64,000 bases of DNA from IMCC26077 sp964418325 (lineage in GTDB: Bacteria; Actinomycetota; Actinomycetes; Nanopelagicales; Nanopelagicaceae). The stretch spans positions 74,612 to 138,611 of the forward strand of contig CAYQLC010000001.1 in NCBI GenBank assembly GCA_964418325.1, given 5' to 3'. The notes below the pieces were generated by a model. It was not told the DNA's origin. It saw only the letters and a program-made list of their open reading frames with translations, and made no database searches. Shown one piece after another: positions 16,315 to 25,319 of the stretch (positions are counted from its first letter, which is position 1; each line of letters opens with the position of its first letter). Both the position numbers and the translations under genes were made by a program.

Positions 16315-17433
16315 TTAGAAAGTAGCGACTGTGTGTTTGTCGATGAAGTCCCAGTCGTATTCGATGCATAATCCTTCACCTTTAGGCGCCATGACATAGC
16401 CATCTTGAATATCAAGTTGGGTCTTGGTGCCAAAGAGGAAATCGTCAAACGGATAGAGAGTTTCGAAGAATTCGCAATTAGGTATTGCCAGTGATGGGTG
16501 CAGTTGTACTTGCTCTAAGCCATGATAGATAGTGGTATGTAACTCGCACTGGACGCCGAATGCCTCAGCGACATGAGCAGTTTTCATTACTGCGGTGATA
16601 CCTCCACGCCATGAAACATCAGTACGGACAATGTCAACTATCCCTTCAGCGATGCAGTGCGCGGTCGTGTAGTGCGCACCTGCAATAACTTCGGTACCGC
16701 AGATAGGAATGTCGAGCTTTTCGCGTAATTTCCGTAGACCATTGAGGTTTACATCAAGCAGCGGCTCTTCTAACCAACGGAAACCTAATCGCTCTAACTC
16801 TCGTCCGGCCTTCAACGCAGATTCATAACTATCCATGATCACCGGATCTGCCATGAGCGTGAAGTCATCTCCTACCGCTTCGCGAACAGCGCGGTAACAG
16901 GCAATATCAAGATCTAACCCTCCAGGAGGGTGGAGTTTGTAGCCCTTATATCCTTTTGCCTTTACCTCAAGCGCTTGCTTTGCATAATCATCGGGGCCAG
17001 GTAAGAACATTGACGAGACGTAAAGCGGGACTTTTTCGCGCGCAGCGCCTAGTAGTTTGTAAACGGGTTGGTGAGCCATCTTCCCAACAATGTCCCAACA
17101 TGCATTATCAAATGGTGCATACGAATAAATAGGTACGTGGTTCCATCGACGATCAAAGAACTCAAAATCTTTCATATTCTTCGCAGCATCGTGGGGGCTT
17201 CGACCAATAAAGAATGGTTTCACCTGCGACATCGTTGCCGCAGCGGCTTTGGCGTCTTGGGCGCCAAAACCAAAAGATGTTCCTGTAGTGCCATCGGAGG
17301 TTTTCAGCGTTACCACGGTGAAATCAGGGCGAGCGCCACCGGGAAGGGCAACCGCCGATGCTGCATCGAGCGCGCCTAAATCATCCTTGCCGCGACAGGC
17401 GCGGATCTCAATGTCGGTAATTACAGTGCTCAC
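16315..17433 (-). CDS. Mandelate racemase/muconate-lactonizing-type sugar-acid dehydratase
   Basis: Enolase-superfamily barrel of 372 residues. Motifs seen: KLH at the strand-2 position where KxK is usual, metal ligands in MADPV, WLEEPL and CGTEV, an Asp in VRTDVSW and a His in ELHTTI. These point to the MR subgroup, whose members mostly dehydrate acid sugars. Substrate unknown. GTG 17433 has AAGGAG upstream. Its stop abuts the convergent 642-residue gene with no spacer. The FadR-type regulator and a second enzyme of the same superfamily lie just upstream on the same strand. Confidence 0.85.
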   Translation of the reverse strand: MSTVITDIEIRACRGKDDLGALDAASAVALPGGARPDFTVVTLKTSDGTTGTSFGFGAQDAKAAAATMSQVKPFFIGRSPHDAAKNMKDFEFFDRRWNHVPIYSYAPFDNACWDIVGKMAHQPVYKLLGAAREKVPLYVSSMFLPGPDDYAKQALEVKAKGYKGYKLHPPGGLDLDIACYRAVREAVGDDFTLMADPVIMDSYESALKAGRELERLGFRWLEEPLLDVNLNGLRKLREKLDIPICGTEVIAGAHYTTAHCIAEGIVDIVRTDVSWRGGITAVMKTAHVAEAFGVQCELHTTIYHGLEQVQLHPSLAIPNCEFFETLYPFDDFLFGTKTQLDIQDGYVMAPKGEGLCIEYDWDFIDKHTVATF

Positions 17434-17455
17434 CTTTACTCCTTATTTAATGGGG

Positions 17456-18232
17456 CTAGTCGGGATTGTTTAGGTTCTCTACGAGATATAACGCATTTGC
17501 AGCCGGATAGAAACGCTGTAGCGAACTTTCAATGTGCTGGTACATCGCTTTCTGAGCAGCTTTAAAGTTTCCAGAGGTTATTGCGGTAGCTATCTCCTCA
17601 TGTTCTTTAATAGCTACTTGACCTGATGCAGAGTTGTAGTACTGCTTGAAGAGTTTATCGACTAAAACTGCTCGGGATTCCCCAGTGATTAATCGACGCT
17701 GACTTGCGATGTATAAACGGAAAAGATTTAAGTGACAATGCGTGCGTTCAAAAGATTCAGCCAACACCACGTTACCTGACATGCTTGCAATGAGAGAGTG
17801 GAAGCGGGTGTCATGTTCGGTCAGCGCTTCTACCTGCTCATCACCAGAAATCTTGATAGCAATCTTTGCACTCTCGAGTTCAGATTTGAGCGCTCTCTTT
17901 CCCGTCTCATCAATTCGCTTTGCTGCCTCAGCAGCTGCAAAAGGTTCGATTAAAAGGCGAAACTTGAAGAGATCATCGAGCTCTTGAATCGTTAAAAGAT
18001 CAGTCGCTCGGAAACCTTTGAGCGGTTCCTTTACGATTAACCCTTCAGATTCAAGGCGGGATAGCGCTTCCCGGACCGGCGTCTGAGAGACATCTAGTTT
18101 TTTGGCGAGCGCATCGATATTTACTTTTGCGCCAGGAAGAATTTCATAATTAAAAATCATCTTCCTAATCAGAAAGTAAATATCATCTGACAGGACAGAG
18201 CGACGTGGAACGACAATTGTTTTACTTGACAT
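17456..18232 (-). CDS. GntR-family (FadR/FCD) transcriptional regulator
   Basis: Ligand-responsive DNA-binding protein of 258 residues. The N-terminal winged helix contains LAKKLDVSQTPVREALSRL. The C-terminal all-helical FCD domain shows the metal-binding D/H pattern (EHDTRFHSL and a later H in MYQHIES). The ATG at 18232 overlaps the upstream dehydratase-like gene by 11 bases, so the two are cotranscribed. It probably controls the sugar-acid cluster. A palindrome in the divergent promoter region at 19431-19449 is the best candidate operator. Confidence 0.9.
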   Translation of the reverse strand: MSSKTIVVPRRSVLSDDIYFLIRKMIFNYEILPGAKVNIDALAKKLDVSQTPVREALSRLESEGLIVKEPLKGFRATDLLTIQELDDLFKFRLLIEPFAAAEAAKRIDETGKRALKSELESAKIAIKISGDEQVEALTEHDTRFHSLIASMSGNVVLAESFERTHCHLNLFRLYIASQRRLITGESRAVLVDKLFKQYYNSASGQVAIKEHEEIATAITSGNFKAAQKAMYQHIESSLQRFYPAANALYLVENLNNPD

Positions 18233-19307
18233 ACTTCTCAAGTCCCTTAGGGATTCCGGTTGTTTGCCACTGATCTTCGTAGCCAATACCAATTGCGCTT
18301 GGTCCGTGGACTAAACCGTTCTTATCAACGAGCGGTTCGCGAACGATGGGATTACCAAAAACTAGAGATTCATAATAAGTATTATTCTTAATTGCCATAC
18401 ATAGGTGGGCACTTTCCAATCCAAAGCCGTGAACTTCTGCACGAAGATGGTAGGCATCAGCAAGATGCGCAATGCGCATTGCGCCAGTAAAGCCACCACG
18501 TAAGAAAGTGCTCACTCGTAGCGCACTTGCAACACCGCTGGCGGCAAAATCACCTGAACTCATATGAGCACCTTCAGTAACTTCTCCAAGAAGTAGCGGA
18601 ATGCGAACGCGTTCACCCAACCATTTATATGCGGTGACTGAAAATTCGCGCATTGGCTCTTCATACCAAAGGAAGCCAGCTTCATCGAGCGCATGCCCTA
18701 GATACATCGCGTCCATAAGATCAAATCCTGCCGAGCCGTCATACATCAGCGGAACGTCAGGGCCTACATGAGCGCGAAGCGCCAATGACAACTCAGCATC
18801 TTTCTTGGCATCACCAAATGCATGAAGCTTGATCGCTGGATACCCAAGCTCAAGGGCTTGATCAGCTATATCGAGAAATTCAGCAATAGAGGAATAGGTA
18901 ACCGTTGAAGCGTAAGCAGGTATTGACTCTCGATAGCCACCAAGTAATTTGTAAACTGGCAACTTCGCGGCTTTCGCTCCAATATCCCAGAGGGCTACAT
19001 CAACAACATGGGCCATATTTGGCGCAAATCGCTCGATTCGATCGAGTTCCCATGCGCGCTCCCAGAGATACTCGCGTTGAAGTGGGTCCATACCAATTAA
19101 TTCGTTACGGAATCTGCGGTCGATGTAATCCTTGAGTATCACTCCGCGCGATGCAGAGGCAAAGCCGGTGATACCTGCATCTGTTTCGATTACCAACCAC
19201 CCTGTAGTTATCGGACCATCTGACCCTGGTATCCCCTTCCGCCAGACAAACGCTGGCGTGAAGGCAGGGCGATCAACAAGCACTACCTCAACGTTGGTAA
19301 TCTTCAT
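18222..19307 (-). CDS. Second mandelate racemase/muconate-lactonizing-type enzyme
   Basis: A 361-residue enolase-superfamily barrel. Motifs seen: KLH at strand 2, metal ligands in MYDGSAG, WYEEPM and LLGEV, and a late His in AEVHGFG. The position that holds the dyad Asp in mandelate racemase reads ALRVST, so the Asp appears to be missing. It therefore differs mechanistically from the enzyme at 16315. Substrate unknown. ATG 19307 with AAGGAG upstream is chosen over a longer frame without homology. It is the first gene of the leftward regulator operon. Confidence 0.85.
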   Translation of the reverse strand: MKITNVEVVLVDRPAFTPAFVWRKGIPGSDGPITTGWLVIETDAGITGFASASRGVILKDYIDRRFRNELIGMDPLQREYLWERAWELDRIERFAPNMAHVVDVALWDIGAKAAKLPVYKLLGGYRESIPAYASTVTYSSIAEFLDIADQALELGYPAIKLHAFGDAKKDAELSLALRAHVGPDVPLMYDGSAGFDLMDAMYLGHALDEAGFLWYEEPMREFSVTAYKWLGERVRIPLLLGEVTEGAHMSSGDFAASGVASALRVSTFLRGGFTGAMRIAHLADAYHLRAEVHGFGLESAHLCMAIKNNTYYESLVFGNPIVREPLVDKNGLVHGPSAIGIGYEDQWQTTGIPKGLEKYVK

Positions 19308-19430
19308 CGCCCACTCCTTATATATAGAGTTCCCAGTTTTCCCAGGGTTTATAAAGTTCCGGTAACAATTAGGTAAATCCCCAAACATGGCCGATATTTC
19401 CATGCGGAAAAATCCGCTATCTCTCGAAAA

Positions 19431-19449
19431 ATACTATACGAAATAGTAT
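19431..19449. promoter_or_regulatory. Inverted repeat, candidate operator of the GntR regulator
   Basis: Two 7-bp arms, ATACTAT and ATAGTAT, flank ACGAA. A third half-site ATAGTAT follows at 19457-19463. The site lies between the divergent dehydratase-like gene and the solute-binding-protein gene, and each arm also contains a -10-like hexamer (TACTAT, and TATAGT on the other strand). Repressor binding would block both directions. Confidence 0.5.
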
Positions 19450-19519
19450 TTCGTCCATAGTATTGGGCAAAATCCGGATGAGCGAATTTTCTGCTCACCC
19501 GAACATAGAGGGGGAACCT

Positions 19520-20836
19520 TTGAAAAGAAATAAAGTAATTCTGGCGCTCATCGCTCTATTTGCTATTGCAGGTAGCGCTTTGATCAGCGTTCCAGCGCAA
19601 GCCGCTAAGAAACGTCCTTCGATTCTGGTTTGGGTGGATTCACCACGCCTTCCAGGTGCGAAGCTCTATGCAGAGTTGATGAAGGGCAAAGTAGATGTCA
19701 AGGTTGAACTTCACGCGCAAGGTGACTTGCTTGCAAAAGTTCAGCTCTTCAACCGTGTTAAGAAGGGTTGGCCAGATGTTGTATTCGGCCCACCAAACGA
19801 TGTAGCCGTTCTCCGTAACCCAATCATCGCTAACGCCCGTGAGATCTCGAGCCTTCTAAAGCCAGATGAGATCAAGAACTTTGGCAAGCTCAATGACTGG
19901 TGTAAGGGCGCAGATGGCAAGTACTACTGCGTTAAGAACGATATGGCCCAATCAGTTCTCTGGTACGACACCAAGCTATTCGCAGATTTCGGATACAAGG
20001 TTCCTACCAAGATGAGCGAACTCTTTGCTATTGGTGCAGATCTTGCCAAGAAGAACGAGGGTTACTCACTCGGCGCACTCGGTGACGCCGCTGCATACTC
20101 CTCATACTTCTGGCCATCACAGTGCCCATTGAACAATGAGCGCAGCGCAACCCGCGTTGTTATCAATGCAAAGTCGCCAAAGTGCACCCGCGTAACTGCT
20201 GCACTTCAGCCACTCATTGATGCAGGCGTGTACTTCCCAGGCTCCGCATTCTCACCTGAATACGTGAAGGTCGGACAAGCTGGAAAGATCGTTGCTCACA
20301 TTGGACCTTCATGGTTTGGTGAGTTCGTTCTTCGCCCAGCCTCTTCCTTCAACATTCCAGCTGGACGTCTAACTGCAGCTCCAATGCCAGTTTGGGATGG
20401 CGAGAAGACCAACTTCTCTGGCGAATGGGGCGGCGGCATCTACACCATCTCTCCACACGCTAAGTTCCCACGCGCAGCGCTCGATTTCGCAATCTTCATG
20501 GTTGGCGATAAGCGAAATGTTGTCGATGTGAAGAACCCAGATGGCAGCACTGGTGCTCCAACCTTCCCGGCATACCTAAAGGGCAATGCGCTCTGGAAGA
20601 AGAAGATCGATGCCGACAAGTACTACAACGGCTCGCCATACGCAGCAATGGCTGCACAAGCAGGCAAAGTCTGGACCGGTGTAAAGCCAGTTCGTTATGA
20701 CGCTGATGGCGCATGGGGAACTGCATTCTCACCAGAGCTCGCGAAGTCGAAAGACATTCAAAAGGCTCTAGAGGCTTATGCAGCATTTACCTCGAACCTA
20801 GCTCAGCAATTGGGCTACGAGGTCGCAACTAAGTAA
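19520..20836 (+). CDS. Sugar ABC transporter substrate-binding protein (CUT1 type)
   Basis: Exported binding protein that captures a carbohydrate for the permeases encoded just downstream. The TTG start at 19520 follows GAGGGGG and begins a signal peptide (KRNKVILALIALFAIAGSA, cleavage near VPAQAA). The 438-residue length and the mature fold (ILVWVDSPRLPGAK start) fit the maltose/trehalose-type binding-protein family. No lipobox Cys is present, so anchoring is unclear. Lysines are mostly AAG and codons look optimised, which suggests high expression. A hairpin after the gene would favour this product over the permeases. Confidence 0.9.
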   Translation: MKRNKVILALIALFAIAGSALISVPAQAAKKRPSILVWVDSPRLPGAKLYAELMKGKVDVKVELHAQGDLLAKVQLFNRVKKGWPDVVFGPPNDVAVLRNPIIANAREISSLLKPDEIKNFGKLNDWCKGADGKYYCVKNDMAQSVLWYDTKLFADFGYKVPTKMSELFAIGADLAKKNEGYSLGALGDAAAYSSYFWPSQCPLNNERSATRVVINAKSPKCTRVTAALQPLIDAGVYFPGSAFSPEYVKVGQAGKIVAHIGPSWFGEFVLRPASSFNIPAGRLTAAPMPVWDGEKTNFSGEWGGGIYTISPHAKFPRAALDFAIFMVGDKRNVVDVKNPDGSTGAPTFPAYLKGNALWKKKIDADKYYNGSPYAAMAAQAGKVWTGVKPVRYDADGAWGTAFSPELAKSKDIQKALEAYAAFTSNLAQQLGYEVATK

Positions 20837-20862
20837 TTCGTAAGAGTTACAAGCAGTATCGA

Positions 20863-20898
20863 GCGGCGGATTTGGTCAAACAAATCCGCCGCTTCTTA
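20863..20898 (+). terminator. Intra-operon hairpin between binding protein and permease genes
   Basis: A perfect 12-bp stem (20863-20874 with 20881-20892) with a 6-nt loop, followed by a short T-rich stretch. It lies between the binding-protein gene and the first permease. Such hairpins typically reduce read-through and protect the upstream mRNA. Confidence 0.75.
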
Positions 20899-20948
20899 AG
20901 TGAAAAGTCATTAAAAAATTTTGAGTGGGGCAAAGGTAAGGGGAGTAA

Positions 20949-21869
20949 ATGGCCAAGGTAAAAAAATATAAACAACGAAGTATCTTGATGAAATTGATGC
21001 TAGCGCCATATATATTCTTGCTTATCGCCTTCGGTCTTATTCCGTTGATCATGGCTATCTTTGAAGTCCCACATGTTTCCATGGCAAACCCCGATGGTGG
21101 ATGGGATGCCTTCTCGATAGTCCTTCAAGATTTCCGATTCCCACAAGCGCTACGGAACGTTCTTGGCTTCATGGCTATCTACGTACCGCTGACTCTCATT
21201 CTCGTGATAGTGATGGCACTGATGCTTGATGTGCGCCACACTCGCTGGAGTAAGTACTTACGAATGGCTTACATTGTTCCAGCATCAATTTCTGGTGCAG
21301 TTGCCGTTCTTGTCTGGTGGGCAATTCTCGAGCCAACAATCAGCCCTATCAAGTCAATTCTTGGCGCGTTCGGCATCGAATCAGCAACCCAAATCTGGCA
21401 GACGCAGAATTTGGTCTACATCATCGCAATCATGACTTTCTTTACCATTGCAGGTAACTGGATCCTTATCCAGTATGGCTCCTTGCAGAGCATCTCATCA
21501 GAGATTATCGAAGCTGCTCGAGTTGATGGTTGTTCCGCATTTCAACTCGCAGTTCGAATCAAATTACCGTTGATTCGTAAATATGTGATTTATATGGCAG
21601 TTCTCCTCTTTGCAGGTGGCCTACAGATCTTCGTTGAACCACAACTTCTTACAACGAGCGTTTACACCGGTATCGCAAATGCTTGGTCCTTTGACCAGCT
21701 CAGTTACGAACTTGCCTTTAAGAGTGGAGATTTTGGTGGCGCCTCGGCGCTCTCCATTATCTTGCTCATTCCGAGCATGATTGGTGCGCTCGTAGTTATC
21801 TTCAAGACCGACATGTTCGATGATAAAACTATTAGAAATAAGAAAGAGAATGAGAAGGCGGACCTATGA
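20949..21869 (+). CDS. Sugar ABC transporter permease, MalF-like
   Basis: A 306-residue inner-membrane permease with six predicted segments. The EAA loop that contacts the ATPase reads EAARVDGCSAFQLAVRIKLP. The gene overlaps the second permease by ATGA. No ATPase gene is present in the cluster, so a shared MsmK/MsmX-type ATPase encoded elsewhere is expected. The protein is clearly similar to the permease at 31973 (both contain the ILEV/IFEV and LQDFR segments). Confidence 0.92.
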   Translation: MAKVKKYKQRSILMKLMLAPYIFLLIAFGLIPLIMAIFEVPHVSMANPDGGWDAFSIVLQDFRFPQALRNVLGFMAIYVPLTLILVIVMALMLDVRHTRWSKYLRMAYIVPASISGAVAVLVWWAILEPTISPIKSILGAFGIESATQIWQTQNLVYIIAIMTFFTIAGNWILIQYGSLQSISSEIIEAARVDGCSAFQLAVRIKLPLIRKYVIYMAVLLFAGGLQIFVEPQLLTTSVYTGIANAWSFDQLSYELAFKSGDFGGASALSIILLIPSMIGALVVIFKTDMFDDKTIRNKKENEKADL

Positions 21870-22792
21870 GCACTGTTCTAGCCCCTACGCCAAAAGCAGA
21901 GAAGAAAGTCAAACCAATGCGTCAAGAGAGTCGAATTGGCATGTTCTTTGTCAACGCCTGGCTCATTTTCTTCGCCGTAATCAGTGTCGTACCAATGCTC
22001 TGGTTGATTCTCGCCGCATCAAAAACAGATCCTGAACTGAGCAACCGAAACCCGCTGGCATTCGGTAGTTTCAAGGGCTACTGGAACGCTTGGCAGAACC
22101 TGCAATTTTTTGACAACGGTGTCATCGGAAAATGGGTTCTCAATTCAATTCTCTTCAACGCTGCCATTGTCGCCATTGCAACGATCACCGCATCCCTTGC
22201 TGGCTTTGTTATCTCGGCAGCAAAAATTCGATTTAAGCGGACATTCCTTATCAGCACCCTCATCATGATGCTCATTCCACCAGTGGCTCTAGTTATTCCA
22301 CTCTTTGTGATGATGGATCGGGTCGGACTTGTCGATAATCCATGGTCAGTTATCTTGATTTCGTCGCTCTACCCATTTGGTGCATTCCTTGCCTACATTT
22401 ACTACTCAACAACTATCCCGCCAGAGATTTATGAATCAGCACGTCTCGACGGTTGCAGCGATTGGCAGCTCTACTCTCGAATCGCTTTCCCGCTATCCGG
22501 TGCGCTTCTTGGATTGCTCGCCTTCTTCGCCTTCATCGGTAACTGGGCAAACTACTTCATGCCATATGTGATGCTTTACTCAGGGGAGAATTACACCTTG
22601 CCGCTTGGCTTGGGCTTCTTGTTCTACTCGACTCCTGCAATCAATCCGGGTATTGGTGCTACATCGGTACCAATTTACAAACCAGAAATTGCTCTGGCTG
22701 GCGTCTTGATTGCTGTCCCTATCATGATCATGTTCTTGGTCTCCCAGAAGCGACTAATCCGAGGAATGCTCGCCGGTTCTATCAAAGAGTAA
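21866..22792 (+). CDS. Sugar ABC transporter permease, MalG-like
   Basis: A 308-residue second permease subunit of the CUT1 importer. Six membrane segments follow a basic N-terminal tail of about 25 residues. The EAA loop reads ESARLDGCSDWQLYSRIAFP. The start overlaps the MalF-like stop (ATGA). It is paralogous to the gene at 31218, with shared segments such as PFGAFLAYIYYS versus PFGAFLSYLYFS. Confidence 0.92.
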   Translation: MSTVLAPTPKAEKKVKPMRQESRIGMFFVNAWLIFFAVISVVPMLWLILAASKTDPELSNRNPLAFGSFKGYWNAWQNLQFFDNGVIGKWVLNSILFNAAIVAIATITASLAGFVISAAKIRFKRTFLISTLIMMLIPPVALVIPLFVMMDRVGLVDNPWSVILISSLYPFGAFLAYIYYSTTIPPEIYESARLDGCSDWQLYSRIAFPLSGALLGLLAFFAFIGNWANYFMPYVMLYSGENYTLPLGLGFLFYSTPAINPGIGATSVPIYKPEIALAGVLIAVPIMIMFLVSQKRLIRGMLAGSIKE

Positions 22793-22822
22793 TCAAGCAC
22801 CATGAGGTAAAAGAGGTTAATC

Positions 22823-23746
22823 GTGGCTCTGCATCCACAATGCGAGGCATTCCTGGCACCGGGTGCAGATGCTCCGGAGTTAATGGATATTCCCATCGCT
22901 ACCGGTCGAGCTGGTTCTTACGCCGATATGACAATTTCCGGTCCATTGACTGCAGGCGTGGCGATTACCAATCGTTTCATTCCTGGTGAGAGCGCCGACA
23001 TCCTTATCCGTATTTACACACCAACGGGAAGCTCAATAAAGAATGGCATGGTCTACTTTCATGGTGGAGGTTGGTCATACTTCTCAGTAGATATGTACGA
23101 TGCACAATTGAGCGCCTTAGCAGCTATGACAAATTCGGTGATTGTCTCTATTAATTACCAGAAGGCTCCAGAGCATAAATTTCCAATCCCCCATAATGAT
23201 TGCTATACCGGTTTGAAATGGGTCTTTGATAATGCCCAGAATCTTGGAATAGATAAGGAAAAGATCGGCATTGGCGGTGATAGCGCTGGTGGAAATCTGG
23301 CAGCTGGGGTTGCTATCCGAAATAGAGATGAAAAACTCTTCAACATCGCCTATCAGTTATTGATTTATCCTTGCGTTGGGGTGGACTTTGACACTGATTC
23401 GTATGTACAGAACGCAACCGGCTACGGACTATCGAAACGAACTATGAGTTGGCTCTGGAGTTTGTACCTCAACGGATCAGAAGATTATTCGAACCCATAT
23501 GCAGTGCCACTAAATGCAAAAAGCTTTTCCGATTTACCACCAGCTTTTGTGATTACGGCCGAATATGACGTACTACGAGATGATGGATCGGAATACGCAC
23601 GAAAATTAGCGGGCGCTGGTGTTCGGGTTTTGTATCGTGATTATCCAGGAATGATTCATGGTTTTTTCAATTATGGAAAATTTATTGATGATGGAATCAT
23701 TGCGCGTACAGATATTGCACAAGGTATCAAGGAGCTGCTTGGCTGA
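22823..23746 (+). CDS. Alpha/beta hydrolase of the hormone-sensitive-lipase (esterase) family
   Basis: Cytoplasmic carboxylesterase-type enzyme of 307 residues. The oxyanion-hole motif HGGGW, the nucleophile elbow GDSAGG, the acid in ITAEYDVLRDDG and the His in MIHGFF form a complete catalytic set. It may deacylate an imported substrate or open a lactone. GTG 22823 has GAGG upstream. It heads a tightly coupled operon running to about 31.2 kb. Its stop overlaps the next ATG (TGATG). Confidence 0.9.
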   Translation: MALHPQCEAFLAPGADAPELMDIPIATGRAGSYADMTISGPLTAGVAITNRFIPGESADILIRIYTPTGSSIKNGMVYFHGGGWSYFSVDMYDAQLSALAAMTNSVIVSINYQKAPEHKFPIPHNDCYTGLKWVFDNAQNLGIDKEKIGIGGDSAGGNLAAGVAIRNRDEKLFNIAYQLLIYPCVGVDFDTDSYVQNATGYGLSKRTMSWLWSLYLNGSEDYSNPYAVPLNAKSFSDLPPAFVITAEYDVLRDDGSEYARKLAGAGVRVLYRDYPGMIHGFFNYGKFIDDGIIARTDIAQGIKELLG

Positions 23747-24882
23747 TGAGTACTTACACATTAAAGGGAATGACTTGGGATCATCCGCGTGGATTAGATT
23801 GTTTAGTAAATTCCGATATCTTGCTGCAAGAGAAATTAGATGTGTCGGTGAAATGGGCTGCTCGGTCACTATTGGCCTTTGGCGATCAACATATCAGTGA
23901 GTTCTACGCAGATCACGATTTGATGATTATTGACCATCCGCACGTTCCAGATGCGGTCCATGCCAATGCTGTTATCGCGCTCGAAGATGTTGCATCTGAT
24001 GCTGACTTAGCGCTCCTAGCCAAAACCTCGGTGGGCGCCTCGCATGATTCGTATATATATAAAGGTAAGCACTGGGCGCTCGCTATCGATACCGCAGCTC
24101 AAGTAAGTGCATTTCGTCCCGATAAAACCTCTAAGGGTTTGGTTTTCTGGGAGGAGGTGCTCGATGCTGGCCGGGAGGGGCTCGTGCTCTGGCCGCATAA
24201 ACCTGTCGATGCCTTCTCCACGTTCGCCACGGTCATGGCCCAAAAAGGCGCCGCGCTCTGCTCCAGTAGCGCCTACATCGATAAAGCAGTAGCGGCGGAA
24301 GTTCTCACATTTATGATCGGGCTGGCCAAAGTCGTTCCGGCCGAGTGTTTGATGATGAACCCTATCGAAGCAGCTGAATATCTTGTTACAACAGATCGCG
24401 AGCACTACAGCATTTGTATGTATGGCTATACCAACTACTCCAGAGATGGATTTAGAAATCGACCAATTGTTTATGACGATGTTCCATCATTCGATGGCTT
24501 AGCCTCTGGATCACAACTGGGTGGCGCTGGTATCGCAATTTCTTCCGCTACCAAGAACGTTGAGCTTGCCGCTAAAGTCGCAATTTTGCTCTCGCTTCCA
24601 GAGATTCAATCCACTACCTATGTTGATGCTGGTGGACAACCTGGAAACCTTGCTGCATGGAAAGCTCCCCATGCAAATGCGATAACTCGTAATTTCTTCA
24701 ATAACACTCTTAGAACGCTCGAGCGTGCTTGGGTCCGACCTCGTTTTCTTGGTTGGCCAGATGTGCAGTACCAAAGCTCTTTGATTATCCATAAAATTCT
24801 AAAAGAAAAGAACTTTACGAGTAAAGACATCGACGATATTGCTGCTACCTACACAAGATATAATCAGGAGCTTGGTAAATGA
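23746..24882 (+). CDS. Solute-binding-protein homologue without a signal peptide
   Basis: A 378-residue protein with the look of a type 1 extracellular solute-binding protein (KGKHWALAIDTAAQVSAFRPD, a VFWEEVLDAG segment and a long C-terminal lobe). The N-terminus, MSTYTLKGMTWDHPRG, is neither hydrophobic nor basic. The start is fixed by the overlap with the hydrolase stop, so no leader can be hidden upstream. It therefore probably stays in the cytoplasm as a ligand sensor, carrier or recruited enzyme. Function unknown. It overlaps the MaoC gene by ATGA. Confidence 0.7.
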   Translation: MSTYTLKGMTWDHPRGLDCLVNSDILLQEKLDVSVKWAARSLLAFGDQHISEFYADHDLMIIDHPHVPDAVHANAVIALEDVASDADLALLAKTSVGASHDSYIYKGKHWALAIDTAAQVSAFRPDKTSKGLVFWEEVLDAGREGLVLWPHKPVDAFSTFATVMAQKGAALCSSSAYIDKAVAAEVLTFMIGLAKVVPAECLMMNPIEAAEYLVTTDREHYSICMYGYTNYSRDGFRNRPIVYDDVPSFDGLASGSQLGGAGIAISSATKNVELAAKVAILLSLPEIQSTTYVDAGGQPGNLAAWKAPHANAITRNFFNNTLRTLERAWVRPRFLGWPDVQYQSSLIIHKILKEKNFTSKDIDDIAATYTRYNQELGK

Positions 24883-25319
24883 AAGAGTACTTTGAGGATT
24901 ACGTAATCGGCTCAACTCGAGTCAGCACTGGACGCACCATCACCGAGGCAGATATCGTGCTGCATGCTGGACAAACGGGAGATTTTTATCCGCACCATAT
25001 GGATGCTGCATGGTGCGCAACCCAACCATTTAAGGAACGCATTGCACATGGCACGCTCATTCTCTCAGTCTCGGTAGGAATGCTCGCCGGAGAAATTAAT
25101 GAAGTGGCGATGAGTTATGGATATGACAAAGTTCGATTTATTGCCCCAGTATTTATCGGTGACACCATCACCTCGCACTCGGAGATCATTGCAAAACGCG
25201 ATCACCCAAAGCGAAGCGGTGAAGGACTTGTCGATGAACAAGTCTCGGTAAAAAACCAAAAAGGTGAAACGGTCATCGCCTTCATCCATGTCTATTTAGT
25301 ACAACGGAGGTCCGCATGA
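24879..25319 (+). CDS. MaoC-family hydratase/dehydratase
   Basis: A 146-residue single-hotdog protein. The hydratase-2 signature is present as QTGDFYPHHMD (Asp and His kept, the usual Asn replaced by Tyr). Family members hydrate enoyl-CoA thioesters or dehydrate hydroxyacyl-CoA. It shares GYDK(V/L)RFIxPVFIGDTI with the larger MaoC protein at 28371, so the two are paralogues and could form a heteromer. It overlaps both neighbouring genes by ATGA. Confidence 0.88.
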   Translation: MKEYFEDYVIGSTRVSTGRTITEADIVLHAGQTGDFYPHHMDAAWCATQPFKERIAHGTLILSVSVGMLAGEINEVAMSYGYDKVRFIAPVFIGDTITSHSEIIAKRDHPKRSGEGLVDEQVSVKNQKGETVIAFIHVYLVQRRSA

